A DNA stretch of 64,000 nucleotides. Source: Bacteroidota bacterium. GTDB lineage: Bacteria > Bacteroidota > Ignavibacteria > Ignavibacteriales > Melioribacteraceae. This document shows, one piece after another, positions 1 to 8,189 of this stretch. Position 1 is the first letter of the stretch. Every line of letters starts with the position of its first letter. Both the position numbers and the translations under genes were made by a program. Under the pieces are notes generated by a model. It did not search any database and was not told where the DNA came from. It saw nothing but the letters and a program-made list of their open reading frames with translations. The stretch lies in contig JAMCSN010000226.1 of assembly GCA_023381535.1 (NCBI GenBank), positions 434,001 to 498,000 on the forward strand, written 5' to 3'.

Positions 1-348
1 TACGTTAGTCTGACATTCGCAAGAACTGCTAACTGTAACTTTGTAGTTTCCATTTACTGCAGACACTTCAATAACAGAAAAAGGCGCACCCCAACCTGCA
101 TTACTTCCGGAAACAGTACCGGAGGGAGATTCAATTACAAAATTAAATGGACGAGGTCCTCCAAACTGAAATCTTATGGGAGAATAATCTTCGGTTGTTG
201 CTGCAGATAGTTTAACTGTCGGGTTAATTCCAACTCTCTCTTTAATAACCGTTTGTGAAAAAAGAGTGAAAGGGGGAAAGAGTAAAACAAGAAATGCAGT
301 GAATAATTGTTTACGAAAGTTTTGTGGAGGAAACAAAGAGGGAACCAT
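1..348 (-). CDS. Secreted protein, 5' end only (runs off the left edge)
   Basis: An uninterrupted minus-strand reading frame of 116 codons starts at the ATG at 346-348 and runs off the window. The N-terminus has a basic stretch (residues about 9-14) followed by a hydrophobic core rich in Leu, Phe and Pro that ends near 'TLFSQT', which reads as a Sec signal peptide. The exported part is rich in Ser, Thr, Gly and Val, with alternating hydrophobic residues typical of beta-sandwich (Ig-like) modules, and a Cys-x-Cys near the visible end. A purine-rich GGGG lies just upstream of the start. I do not recognise the family. In this kind of organism a long T9SS-exported surface protein is plausible, but the C-terminal half that would show a sorting domain is outside the window. 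Confidence 0.6.
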   Translation of the reverse strand, partial: MVPSLFPPQNFRKQLFTAFLVLLFPPFTLFSQTVIKERVGINPTVKLSAATTEDYSPIRFQFGGPRPFNFVIESPSGTVSGSNAGWGAPFSVIEVSAVNGNYKVTVSSSCECQTNV

Positions 349-854
349 TTTTGCCCCTAGTCTAAGTTATTATTTCTTATACTTTAAGTTACCGGCAAAA
401 CTCTCGGTTGTTAAGTTTAAGATTCCAGTAATAAGGGCTACACAGAAGTCATCGTTTTTTCATTCATAAAAATCACAGAAAAAGTTGTTTGATTTTATGC
501 ATAGAAAATGTCAAAATTTCTAGAAGCAAACATTGTTCCATAAGATAAATATCCCAATGACTGTTGTAAAAGCATAATTTGATTTATAATTACAAACAGG
601 TAGTGGAACTGAAATCTTCTTGAGCAAAGCCAAAGTATATTTTACAGGCATTACTTACCACCGTGAATACAAACATACAATGATGGAAAAATTTAAATAA
701 GCGTGAGGACACGCTTTGATTCTTAAAAGTTACGATTGCCAAATCATTGCATCGGTCTAGCGCTCTACAATCTCTCCGAAATAATTGAGGGAGAAATTGC
801 AGAGCTGATTGAGAAACTGAAATTGGCAGACCGAACAGAAAAATTGCAAGCGAG
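349..854. other. Intergenic stretch with a hairpin and a possible coding remnant
   Basis: No complete gene is visible. A 7-bp stem with a 4-nt loop (AAGCGTG/CACGCTT, 699-716) is terminator-like but lacks a clean T-run. Plus-strand bases about 769-858 read in one frame as an acidic and basic helical tail ending in 'DRTEKLQAS' and a stop, with no start codon or upstream continuation. It looks like the 3' remnant of a lost gene, which I cannot identify. Confidence 0.35.
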
Positions 855-1091
855 CTAAGATTTTTCCCCGCTGAAATTCTCTAGAAACTTGATCAAGAAA
901 AACATTATGAAACCAATTGAAGAAAGCAAAAAATCTTCGGGGTCAATCGTGACATTTGCAGCACTTCCAATAAGTTTTCCTAGATACTTAGTAATTACCA
1001 ACACAACAAAAAAAAGTAGAAAACCAAGTAAGCCGGATTTGATTGGGTTTAAAACAAATTTCTGAAAAGTAGATTTTGTTGCAAGTAACAT
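855..1091 (-). CDS. Small two-helix membrane protein
   Basis: This 78-residue protein has two long hydrophobic segments (about residues 18-40 and 52-70), separated by a short acidic loop containing 'DPED', with a charged C-terminal tail. The start was placed at the ATG at 1089-1091 because GGAGGG lies 3-9 bases upstream; an upstream in-frame ATG would add 13 residues but has no ribosome binding site. The hydrophobicity pattern suggests an inner-membrane location. No family is recognised. It lies 164 bases beyond the asparaginase stop on the same strand, so it may be the last, loosely attached member of the surface-glycan operon or a separate transcript. Confidence 0.6.
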   Translation of the reverse strand: MLLATKSTFQKFVLNPIKSGLLGFLLFFVVLVITKYLGKLIGSAANVTIDPEDFLLSSIGFIMFFLIKFLENFSGEKS

Positions 1092-1255
1092 ATTCCCTCC
1101 ATTATGAATTAGTTTGCCGATTGGAAGCAATCTTAATTACAATATAAAGAATTGAAATTATATGTTGTAGTAAATTATTACAATTGGAAAAATTTTCTCA
1201 AAAAGAAAATGGAATCGGAAAGAAATTGTTCAGAACATTTTTAATTAAACGCAGC

Positions 1256-2212
1256 TTACTTCACGAGAAAAAGGCTATTAACTGATTTATTCTCTTTCGC
1301 AGTAGTTAAGCAATACGTAAATCCTTTCTTCAGCGAATATGCGCCAACTTCTCCCATTTTGTTTATTGCAAGGTAGCTAACATTTATATCGGTAAAATCT
1401 TTTACCGATTTGTAAAGTCGTTTGATTGCAAACTCACAAGCTTTTTGGGGAGAAAAACCTTCGCGCATTTTTTCTACAACAAGAAAACTTCCGAGAGTTC
1501 TCATTACATATTCTCCGTTACCGGTTGAGACAGCGCCGCCGACAGAATTATCAACAAACATTCCTGCGCCAATGATTGGTGAATCGCCAACGCGTCCGTG
1601 TAATTTAAAAGCCAAGCCGCTCGTTGAAACTCCGCCGCTTAAGCTTTTCATTTTATCAATTGCCAGCATTCCGATTGTATCGTGATTTTGTTTTTTGGTT
1701 TGTTTCTCTTTCCACTCAAGCCATGCTTTCTTTGATTGTTCTGTTAAAAGGTTTTCTTCTTTGAATCCGTTTTCGAGCGCAAACTTTTTTGCACCGTCTC
1801 CCACAAGCATAACATGTTTTGTTTTTTCCATTACCAATCTTGCGACCGAAATCGGATGCATAATGTTTTCGATACAACCAACGGAACCCGCGTTACCGTT
1901 CCAATCCATGATTGCTGCGTCGAGCGTAACCTTTCCTACGGCATCGGGCAAGCCGCCGTAACCAACCGAGGTGTCGTTCGGATCGGCTTCGGTAATTTTG
2001 ATTCCCTCCTCGATCGCATCCAAAGAATTTTTTCCTTGGAGAAGAATTTCCATTGCTCGTGCATTCGATTTAAGATTCGGCGCCCACGTCGAAATTACTA
2101 TCGTGTTATTTGAAGAATCTGATTTTGGAAAAAGTTTTGAAGGAGAGATTTGATTCAGCAGCATACCGCTTCCGGCAAGTGCGCCAGCTTTTACAAAGTC
2201 GCGTCGTTTCAT
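1256..2212 (-). CDS. Glycosylasparaginase (N4-(beta-N-acetylglucosaminyl)-L-asparaginase), exported
   Basis: This Ntn-hydrolase of the asparaginase_2 family cleaves the GlcNAc-Asn bond of glycoasparagines or related beta-aspartyl amides. The 318-residue protein begins with a twin-arginine-like leader ('MKRRDFVKAG' plus a hydrophobic stretch), so it probably acts outside the cytoplasm. The self-processing site 'HDTIGML' places the new N-terminal catalytic Thr at residue 179. The substrate-binding block 'GRVGDSPIIGAG' follows at about 206-217, and 'STGNGE' at about 229-234. Its start codon directly abuts the stop of the upstream cytidylyltransferase, so it is the tail of the pseudaminic acid operon. 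A role in trimming or recycling glycopeptides is inferred from this position. The family assignment is firm; the physiological substrate is not. Confidence 0.88.
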   Translation of the reverse strand: MKRRDFVKAGALAGSGMLLNQISPSKLFPKSDSSNNTIVISTWAPNLKSNARAMEILLQGKNSLDAIEEGIKITEADPNDTSVGYGGLPDAVGKVTLDAAIMDWNGNAGSVGCIENIMHPISVARLVMEKTKHVMLVGDGAKKFALENGFKEENLLTEQSKKAWLEWKEKQTKKQNHDTIGMLAIDKMKSLSGGVSTSGLAFKLHGRVGDSPIIGAGMFVDNSVGGAVSTGNGEYVMRTLGSFLVVEKMREGFSPQKACEFAIKRLYKSVKDFTDINVSYLAINKMGEVGAYSLKKGFTYCLTTAKENKSVNSLFLVK

Positions 2213-2974
2213 TTATTCTCCGAGAGATTTCGGTCTTACGTTTTGGTTGATCGAAAATAATTCAGGACGTTTTTCGAAAAGCTGAAGAATATCTTTGAAA
2301 TAAAAAACGGAATTCGGTCTGTAAAGTGCCGAGTAGATTTCGTTAATCAGCTTCAAATCTTCTTCGGTATCAACTGTCCATCTGTGAGATGAATAATTTT
2401 TTTCGTTGGTAAAACTTTCTATTGTAAATTTTTCGGGATGCCGATAGATATATGGCGTGACATGTTCTCTCTCAAAAACCTCTTTTGCTTCGTTGTATGT
2501 TTTTTCAAGAACGGCAAACGAAAATATTTCCGCATCCAGCCCGCGGGGAAAAGTTCTCTTGATGATATTGCTTAAATAATCCAGGCGGCTGGATTTGTTG
2601 GCTGATAAAAAATTACTCAGCATCGAATCGATTAATTCTGGATCGATTAGCGGGCAGTCGGAAGTGATGCGAACAATAATATCTGCGTTGAATTTTGCCG
2701 CTGTGTCGTAATAACGCGAGAGAACATCGTCCATACTTCCGCGGTGAAAAGCATAATTGTTCTTTATACAAAATTCTTCAACGATATTATCTTCCGGCAA
2801 ATCCGTGGTGGCAATAATAATTTGGTCTGTCATTTTGGAAAAGGAAAGTCTTTCAACAACGTGCCGAAGCATCGGCTTGCCGGAGATGTTTTTTAAAATT
2901 TTTCCCGGAAGTCGTGTGGAGCCGGTTCTTGCCTGAACTATTGCGGTAATTTTTTGTTGAGAAAAATTATTCAA
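2213..2974 (-). CDS. pseF: SpsF/PseF-type cytidylyltransferase (CMP-pseudaminic acid synthetase)
   Basis: This nucleotidyltransferase is expected to activate pseudaminic acid as the CMP-sugar before transfer. The 253-residue protein opens with the SpsF-type signature 'IVQARTGSTRLPGKIL' (about residues 12-27), which binds the nucleotide, followed by 'GKPMLRHVVERL' and the 'ITSDCPLIDPELID' loop (about 103-116) that carries the metal-binding Asp. The sequence is closer to SpsF than to classical PseF, so the assignment to pseudaminate rests on the genes around it: it overlaps the pseI stop by 8 bases and follows pseB-pseC-pseGH-pseI in pathway order. The nulosonic-acid product is inferred. Confidence 0.8.
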   Translation of the reverse strand: MNNFSQQKITAIVQARTGSTRLPGKILKNISGKPMLRHVVERLSFSKMTDQIIIATTDLPEDNIVEEFCIKNNYAFHRGSMDDVLSRYYDTAAKFNADIIVRITSDCPLIDPELIDSMLSNFLSANKSSRLDYLSNIIKRTFPRGLDAEIFSFAVLEKTYNEAKEVFEREHVTPYIYRHPEKFTIESFTNEKNYSSHRWTVDTEEDLKLINEIYSALYRPNSVFYFKDILQLFEKRPELFSINQNVRPKSLGE

Positions 2975-4013
2975 TTAAATCCCAGCTTAATGGTGTTCCT
3001 CTTTCGATATTTCTTTTGGCTTTCCTGCCAATGATTTCTTTGAAATATTTTGGTGGAAGTCCGGATGATGGACGAATAGATCTCACATTTTCGTCAGAAA
3101 ATTTTTCACCGGCTTTCACATCTTTAACGACAAACAACGAACGCGCAAACGAACGGCTCTTTCCAATTTTTTCAGTCAATTCAAAACTAATCTTGCCCAA
3201 GGATTTTTCAACTTGCCGAACCTCATCGACCATCTTCTTAAACTCTTGCGGTTCTAATGAGAAAGCTGCATCCGGTCCGCCGAGCCGTTTATCAAGGATA
3301 AAATGTTTCTCAATTATTTTCGCACCGATTGCCGTCGAAGCAACCGGAACAATCGTTCCGAGCGTGTGATCTGAAAGTCCAACGACTACATTAAACTTTT
3401 TCGCCATTGCGGGAATGGTTTTCAAATTTGCATCTTCAATCGAAGCGGGATATTCGGAAGTGCATTTCAACAAAGCAATCTGATCGTTTCCAGCCATACG
3501 GCAAACGTCAACAGCTTCTTTTATTTCATCTTCAGTAGCGATGCCGGTTGAAATAATAATTGGTTTACCTTTCGATGCAACGTATTCAACCAATGGCAGG
3601 TCAACGATTTCGAATGATGCAATTTTGTATGCGGGTACTTTCATTTGTTCAAGAAAGTCAACGGCGGTTCTGTCGAACGGTGAAGAAAAACAAATCAACC
3701 CAAGTTCATCGGCAAGTTTCTTCAGCTTCGGCTGCCATTCCCAAGGTGTATAAGCTTTTTGATAAAGCTGATAGAGAGTTGTGCCGTCCCAAATTGTGCC
3801 TTGCTGAATTTTGAAATAATCTTTATCGCTGTCAATTGTTAATGTATCCGGTGTGTAAGTCTGCAGTTTAACCGCATCGGCGCCGCAATCTTTAATTGCC
3901 TTTATCGATTGAACAGCGATGTCGTAATTCTGATTATGGTTTGCCGAAAGTTCGGCAATTATAAAAATGCGGTTGTCCTTTCCTATTTCAAAGTCGCCGA
4001 TTCTGAAATTCAC
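2967..4013 (-). CDS. pseI: Pseudaminic acid synthase (NeuB family)
   Basis: PseI condenses 2,4-diacetamido-2,4,6-trideoxy-L-altrose with phosphoenolpyruvate to give pseudaminic acid. The 348-residue protein has the NeuB TIM-barrel from residue 1 to about 270 ('IIAELSANHNQ', 'DAVKLQTYTP', 'ICFSSPFD', 'YKIASFEI', 'IISTGIAT', 'LKCTSEYPA', 'GLSDHT'). A C-terminal SAF/antifreeze-like domain follows ('SRSFARSLF' onwards, about 287-348), as in known NeuB/PseI enzymes. Length is normal for the family. The gene overlaps pseG by 4 bases and pseF by 8, so the three are translationally coupled. NeuB and LegI are homologues, but the inverting PseB and PseC next to it favour pseudaminate. Confidence 0.92.
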   Translation of the reverse strand: MNFRIGDFEIGKDNRIFIIAELSANHNQNYDIAVQSIKAIKDCGADAVKLQTYTPDTLTIDSDKDYFKIQQGTIWDGTTLYQLYQKAYTPWEWQPKLKKLADELGLICFSSPFDRTAVDFLEQMKVPAYKIASFEIVDLPLVEYVASKGKPIIISTGIATEDEIKEAVDVCRMAGNDQIALLKCTSEYPASIEDANLKTIPAMAKKFNVVVGLSDHTLGTIVPVASTAIGAKIIEKHFILDKRLGGPDAAFSLEPQEFKKMVDEVRQVEKSLGKISFELTEKIGKSRSFARSLFVVKDVKAGEKFSDENVRSIRPSSGLPPKYFKEIIGRKAKRNIERGTPLSWDLIE

Positions 4014-5482
4014 TTTGATTCTCTTTTCAAAATAAATTTATAAAAATTTTCTTCTTCAATATTTTCTTCACCCGCAAAAGAAAAACCGATGGATATAAAT
4101 GCCTTCATAGAGGCTTCATTGTGCGGCAAAATGTATGCAACTATTTCCCGAATATGATTCCTCCCGGAAAAAGTTTTAGAACACGCTTCCCGCAAAATCT
4201 TTTTTGATAAACCTTTTCCTCTAAAATCTTTAAGCACGCTTATGCTGACAACAGCACTGTTGCGCTCAATCTGAAACCGCACCTGACCGATAAAATTGTC
4301 TTTCTTATCAAACGCCAAAAGGAATATATAATCTTCTTCCTTTATTTTCTTGCCGAACCAAGTTTGGTGCTCGTCCCAATTAATATTCTTTTTGTTTATC
4401 GATTGTTCTCGAACCGTTGGATCATTAGAAAGCTCGAAAACTCTTTGCGAATCAGACTCTACCGCTTTTCGGAGGTAAAAAGAATTTGTATTGCAAAGTC
4501 TTTCTATAATAAATTGAACTACGCGTAACGATCCTTGTCCGTCAACGTTTTCTTTTCCGGCGTTGCCGGATTTCTTCCGCTGAGAAATTGATTTAAAAGA
4601 CTCAATCTGCCCGATTGTTTTTCGGAGAAAATTTACATCGTTGCTGGATATTGGATCAATTATGAATCCTTTTTTCTTCCACTCTAGAATATTGCTACGC
4701 TGATTATCCGCAACCGCAATTGCAATAGTTGGGCTTCCGGTTGCCGCGAGTTCGTACAAGGTTTGTCCCGCTGCGGATATTGTTACATCGCTGGAAAGCA
4801 TTAACTCGCGCATTCCGGATGCGGCAGGTGAAAAATGCAGCTTTGTGTTTGTATCCGCCGATTTTTCAATTTCCGATTTATTATTAAACCCGCTGCCTAC
4901 AACAACATTTTTTTTAAGACCCGGAAATGCTTCGGCGAGCGCGCGCAATGTTACCGGCGTCAAATTTTTGTTGTCCTGACCGCCGAATGTAATCAATATT
5001 GAAGTTAGTATTTGATTGTGTTTTCTAGATGGAACATTCCAAAATTCTTTTCGCAACGGGATAAATTTACTCCCGAGCAAATAGTCGGTTCCGTTTTTTT
5101 TCTTATATGGGAATGTTTCGGCATTTATTGTGCCGTTAAGAACTATTCCAGCGGGATATTCTAAACGGAGAGTATCATCGATGAAAAGAGAAGTCTTTGC
5201 ATACTTAGATAAATTTTCATAGAAGTCTTTTCCAGCGAGGTACGAATCAATAATAACTACATCGCTGTTTTTAATTTCCGCAACTAACAACGTTGGATTG
5301 TTCAACCAATTAATAGTTTTGAAATTCTTAGTTGTTAAGAACGTCCTCGCATTTGCGTCGCCGTTTATGTAGAGAGTAGGAAAAATATTTCTTGTTTCGA
5401 ATGCTTGCTGCAAAGACATACAGCGTGTGATGTGTCCGTAACCCGTATTTTGAAATCCTTCGGTGATTATCGAAACTTTCAT
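4010..5482 (-). CDS. pseG: PseG UDP-sugar hydrolase fused to a PseH-like GNAT N-acetyltransferase
   Basis: The N-terminal part (about 1-325) is a GT-B-like UDP-2,4-diacetamido-2,4,6-trideoxy-beta-L-altropyranose hydrolase. It has the glycine-rich opening 'GYGHITR' with the expected catalytic His17, 'ITFGGQD' near 165 and the nucleotide-binding 'ISAAGQTLYELAATGSPT' region near 235-252. A linker rich in Lys, Gly and Ser (about 302-316) follows. From about 336 to 490 there is a complete GNAT domain ('FYLRKA', 'DFRGKGLSKKIL' acetyl-CoA loop, 'NEASMKAFISIGF'). In the pathway PseH acetylates the 4-amine and PseG removes UDP, so one polypeptide covers two consecutive steps. No separate pseH gene is seen in the operon, which supports the fusion being the functional pseH. 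Confidence 0.9.
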   Translation of the reverse strand: MKVSIITEGFQNTGYGHITRCMSLQQAFETRNIFPTLYINGDANARTFLTTKNFKTINWLNNPTLLVAEIKNSDVVIIDSYLAGKDFYENLSKYAKTSLFIDDTLRLEYPAGIVLNGTINAETFPYKKKNGTDYLLGSKFIPLRKEFWNVPSRKHNQILTSILITFGGQDNKNLTPVTLRALAEAFPGLKKNVVVGSGFNNKSEIEKSADTNTKLHFSPAASGMRELMLSSDVTISAAGQTLYELAATGSPTIAIAVADNQRSNILEWKKKGFIIDPISSNDVNFLRKTIGQIESFKSISQRKKSGNAGKENVDGQGSLRVVQFIIERLCNTNSFYLRKAVESDSQRVFELSNDPTVREQSINKKNINWDEHQTWFGKKIKEEDYIFLLAFDKKDNFIGQVRFQIERNSAVVSISVLKDFRGKGLSKKILREACSKTFSGRNHIREIVAYILPHNEASMKAFISIGFSFAGEENIEEENFYKFILKRESK

Positions 5483-6690
5483 TTAGCTCTATTTAATGTT
5501 TCGATGATTGTTGAAGAAATGTATTCTAAATCTTTTGTTGTCAGTGTTGGATACATTGGTATAGAAAGTTCTCGTTCGTAAAATTTTTCAGCAATTGGAA
5601 AGTCTCCCGGCTTGAATCCGTAATTCTTTCTATAAAAAGGTTGAAGATGAACCGGTACGTAATGAACCTGGAAAACCACATTTTTTTCTTTGAGGTTGTA
5701 ATAGAATTTCTTTTTGTCAACTTTTATCTCATCAAATAATATTTGAAGGGGATAGAGATGATAAGCGTGTTTTGTGCCTTCCGAAACGTGAGGAATAATA
5801 AATCTCGAATCGTTCGCAAAAAATTTATCGTAGAATGAAGCAATCCTTCTTCTCTTTTCTAAAAACGCATCAAGCTTTTTAAGCTGGCTTAGACCAAGCG
5901 CTCCTTGAAAATCCGTAATTCTGTAATTGAAGCCTACTTCATGCATTTCGTAATACCATGGCCCGTCGTTTTTTTCAAGAACCGATTCGTCTTTTGTCAT
6001 TCCGTGGGTTCGCAGCGTTTTAATCTTTTTATCAAACTTTTCGTTATTTGTAATAACCGCGCCGCCTTCACCGGTCGTAATATGTTTTACCGGATGAAAA
6101 CTTAAGTTAACCGCATCTGCATATTTAACCGCATATTGAAAATCATTTTTATATTCAGCGCCAAGCGCATGACAAAAATCATTCACAAGTTGAAAATCAT
6201 ATTTCTCTTGCAGTGTTTTCAGACTGTTCCAATCGCAAGGGTGTCCGGCATAATCCACTGCAACAACAGCTTTAACTTTTTTATTGCGAATTGAACATTG
6301 TTTCAGTTTCCATTCAAGCTCGCTCGGGTCAATTGTGTAAGTCGATTCATTGATATCAACAAAATCCGGCGTGGCTCCGGCATATATAGCGCAATTTGCG
6401 CTTGCAAGAAATGTTATTGGCGTTGTTATTATTATATCATTTTTCTTCCAGCCGAGAGCCAAAGCAATTAAGTGCAGTCCCGCAGTTCCATTCGACATAG
6501 CGGACGCATATTTGCCGCCGAATTTTTTAGCGAGCGCTGATTCAAACTCTTCTATCTTTGGTCCCTGAGTAATTAACGGACTTTTTAATGATGCAGCAAC
6601 AGCTTGAGCATCATCATCATCAATTGTCTGTTTGCCGTAATAGTAAGTTTTGGCTACCAGTTGTTGATTATCGGTTATAGTTTTCTTCAT
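5479..6690 (-). CDS. pseC: UDP-4-keto-6-deoxy-N-acetyl-L-altrosamine aminotransferase
   Basis: This PLP-dependent sugar aminotransferase of the DegT/DnrJ/EryC1/StrS family installs the 4-amine on the PseB product. The 403-residue protein shows 'SNGTAGLHLIALALG' (about 66-80) for phosphate binding, 'VDYAGHPCDW' (145-154), 'NDFCHALGAEY' (170-180) with the PLP-ring Asp, and the Schiff-base Lys202 in 'SFHPVKHITTGEGG'. 'HVGFNYR'-like residues appear as 'HEVGFNYRITDFQ'. Length is slightly above the usual 380-390 because of an N-terminal extension of about 14 residues. It overlaps the genes on both sides by 4 bases. Confidence 0.92.
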   Translation of the reverse strand: MKKTITDNQQLVAKTYYYGKQTIDDDDAQAVAASLKSPLITQGPKIEEFESALAKKFGGKYASAMSNGTAGLHLIALALGWKKNDIIITTPITFLASANCAIYAGATPDFVDINESTYTIDPSELEWKLKQCSIRNKKVKAVVAVDYAGHPCDWNSLKTLQEKYDFQLVNDFCHALGAEYKNDFQYAVKYADAVNLSFHPVKHITTGEGGAVITNNEKFDKKIKTLRTHGMTKDESVLEKNDGPWYYEMHEVGFNYRITDFQGALGLSQLKKLDAFLEKRRRIASFYDKFFANDSRFIIPHVSEGTKHAYHLYPLQILFDEIKVDKKKFYYNLKEKNVVFQVHYVPVHLQPFYRKNYGFKPGDFPIAEKFYERELSIPMYPTLTTKDLEYISSTIIETLNRAK

Positions 6691-7058
6691 TTTGATTTTA
6701 TAGATGAGATTAATGCATTTATCTTTTTGCCCAATAGTGTGTAGTTGTTTTTTAGATATTCAAATTTTATCTCGTCCAAATATCCTAAATCCTTAGCAAG
6801 AATTAAGTGATATTTGGTTTCTTCAACAGATCCCCGCGGGAAAATTAAAAATTGTATAAACTCTTTTTTAGAAAACCGACCCATTCCTTCAGCAATATTT
6901 GTCGGAATGGATTGTGCCGCTCTAACAATTTGCTGAGTGAGTATGTAATCCTCGGATTTTGGAAAAGTTTTTGTGATCTTATAAATTTCTAGAACGAGAG
7001 AGTGTGAAAGCTTCCATATTTCTAAATCTTCAAACGATTTAATTTTGCTCGCCATCAT
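6687..7058 (-). CDS. Four-helix bundle protein (23S rRNA intervening-sequence protein family)
   Basis: This 123-residue all-helical protein has the family signatures 'FEDLEIWKLSHSLVLEIYK', 'FPKSEDYILTQQIVRAA' and 'SIPTNIAEGMGR' (about 50-62), followed by a third and fourth helix. Members are often found inside rRNA intervening sequences or singly among polysaccharide genes in Bacteroidota; no biochemical activity is established. Here it sits inside the pse operon between pseB and pseC, overlapping pseC by 4 bases and preceded by a short repeat region. The first Met has a second Met right behind it, and either could start translation. In place of the more usual 'ARGS' motif it has 'PRGS' in helix 3. 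Confidence 0.85.
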   Translation of the reverse strand: MMASKIKSFEDLEIWKLSHSLVLEIYKITKTFPKSEDYILTQQIVRAAQSIPTNIAEGMGRFSKKEFIQFLIFPRGSVEETKYHLILAKDLGYLDEIKFEYLKNNYTLLGKKINALISSIKSK

Positions 7059-7060
7059 TC

Positions 7061-7115
7061 ACCAATAACAAATAACCGATAACTGACAACTTTTATTTTC
7101 GCTAATAACCAACAA
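7061..7115. repeat. AATAACC-type low-complexity repeat overlapping the pseB 3' end
   Basis: The stretch is built from variants of a 7-8 nt unit (AATAACC, AATAACA, GATAACT, then AATAACCAACAAC). On the minus strand its last part encodes the final pseB codons (Val-Val-Gly-Tyr) and the TAG stop. The same unit family occurs inside the glycosyltransferase gene near 15751-15788. Confidence 0.55.
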
Positions 7116-8133
7116 CATCACTTGTTATTAATTCTCGCAATTCCGCGACACTCAAAAACCACGGATTTGTTCCGCTGTTGTATTTGAAACCGAATTCGCA
7201 AAACTTGCCGGGCTTGCTATTGCTTGTCGATTTAAATTTTTCTGTATCCCAAAGTTTGTATTGAGGGTTATCGCCGACTTGTGCCGAGGGAAGGATTACA
7301 AAGTAATCATCAAACTCAATTGTGTTGATTGCATCAGCTTCCGTAATCATTTCCTCATGAATTTTTTCGCCTGGTCGGACACCAACGATTTCCGTTTTGC
7401 ATTCCGGCGCGATTGCTTTTGCTAAATCCAAAATCTTGAACGATGGAATTTTCGGAACAAATAATTCGCCGCCCCACATTCTTTCGAACGATTTCAGAAC
7501 TAAATCAACGCCTTCTTGAAGTGTGATGTTGAATCGTGTCATCCTCTCATCTGTAATAGGAAGAACGCCGGATTTTTTCCTTTCGAGGAAAAACGGAATT
7601 ACCGATCCGCGGCTGCCCATAACATTTCCGTATCGAACAACGGAAAATTTTATATCGTGTTTACCTTTATAATGATTTGCTGCGGTAAAAAGTTTGTCGG
7701 ATGTAAGTTTTGTTGCACCGTATAAATTAATCGGCGCTGCTGCTTTGTCCGTACTAAGAGCAATAACTTTTTTCACTCCGCCTTCAAAGCAAGCATTGAT
7801 AACATTTTGTCCGCCGATGATGTTTGTTTTCACTGCTTCAAATGGATTGTATTCTGCTGCCGGCACTTGTTTGAGAGCAGCGGCATGAACTACAAAATCA
7901 ACTCCTTCCATCGCGCGGATTAACCTTTTCTCGTCGCGTACATCGCCAATAAAATAGCGCATCAAGACGCTGTCTTTTCTGAATTTTGGGTCCTGCTGCA
8001 TTTCAAACTGCTTCAATTCGTCGCGGCTGTAAATAATTATTTTTTTCGGATCGAATCGTTTGAGTACCGTTTCAATAAATTTTTTTCCGAATGAACCGGT
8101 CCCGCCGGTTATAAGAATTGTTCTGCCGTCCAT
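7102..8133 (-). CDS. pseB: UDP-N-acetylglucosamine 4,6-dehydratase (inverting)
   Basis: PseB converts UDP-GlcNAc to UDP-2-acetamido-2,6-dideoxy-beta-L-arabino-hexos-4-ulose, the first pseudaminic acid step. The 343-residue extended SDR has the NADP-binding 'ITGGTGSFGKKF' (about 8-19), 'IYSRDELKQFEM' (34-45), the catalytic 'STDKA' (127-131) that replaces the usual SDR Ser region, and YxxxK at Tyr138/Lys142 ('LYGATK'). 'RYGNVMGSRGSV' follows. All these are hallmarks of FlaA1/PseB dehydratases. Its last codons fall in an AATAACC-type repeat, so the natural C-terminus may have been rewritten. It is the first pse gene in transcription order, 56 bases after the preceding glycan gene. Confidence 0.93.
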   Translation of the reverse strand: MDGRTILITGGTGSFGKKFIETVLKRFDPKKIIIYSRDELKQFEMQQDPKFRKDSVLMRYFIGDVRDEKRLIRAMEGVDFVVHAAALKQVPAAEYNPFEAVKTNIIGGQNVINACFEGGVKKVIALSTDKAAAPINLYGATKLTSDKLFTAANHYKGKHDIKFSVVRYGNVMGSRGSVIPFFLERKKSGVLPITDERMTRFNITLQEGVDLVLKSFERMWGGELFVPKIPSFKILDLAKAIAPECKTEIVGVRPGEKIHEEMITEADAINTIEFDDYFVILPSAQVGDNPQYKLWDTEKFKSTSNSKPGKFCEFGFKYNSGTNPWFLSVAELRELITSDVVGY

Positions 8134-8189
8134 AGTTCCTCATGTTTAACTAAGGACAAATTTATGAAAAATCTTTTTGTTATAAACGC

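Noticed and set aside
266..469. Plus-strand open frame of 67 codons at the left end
   Set aside because: It lies antisense to the 5' end of the secreted-protein gene, which has a signal peptide and continues off the edge; the plus frame has no ribosome binding site or family resemblance.
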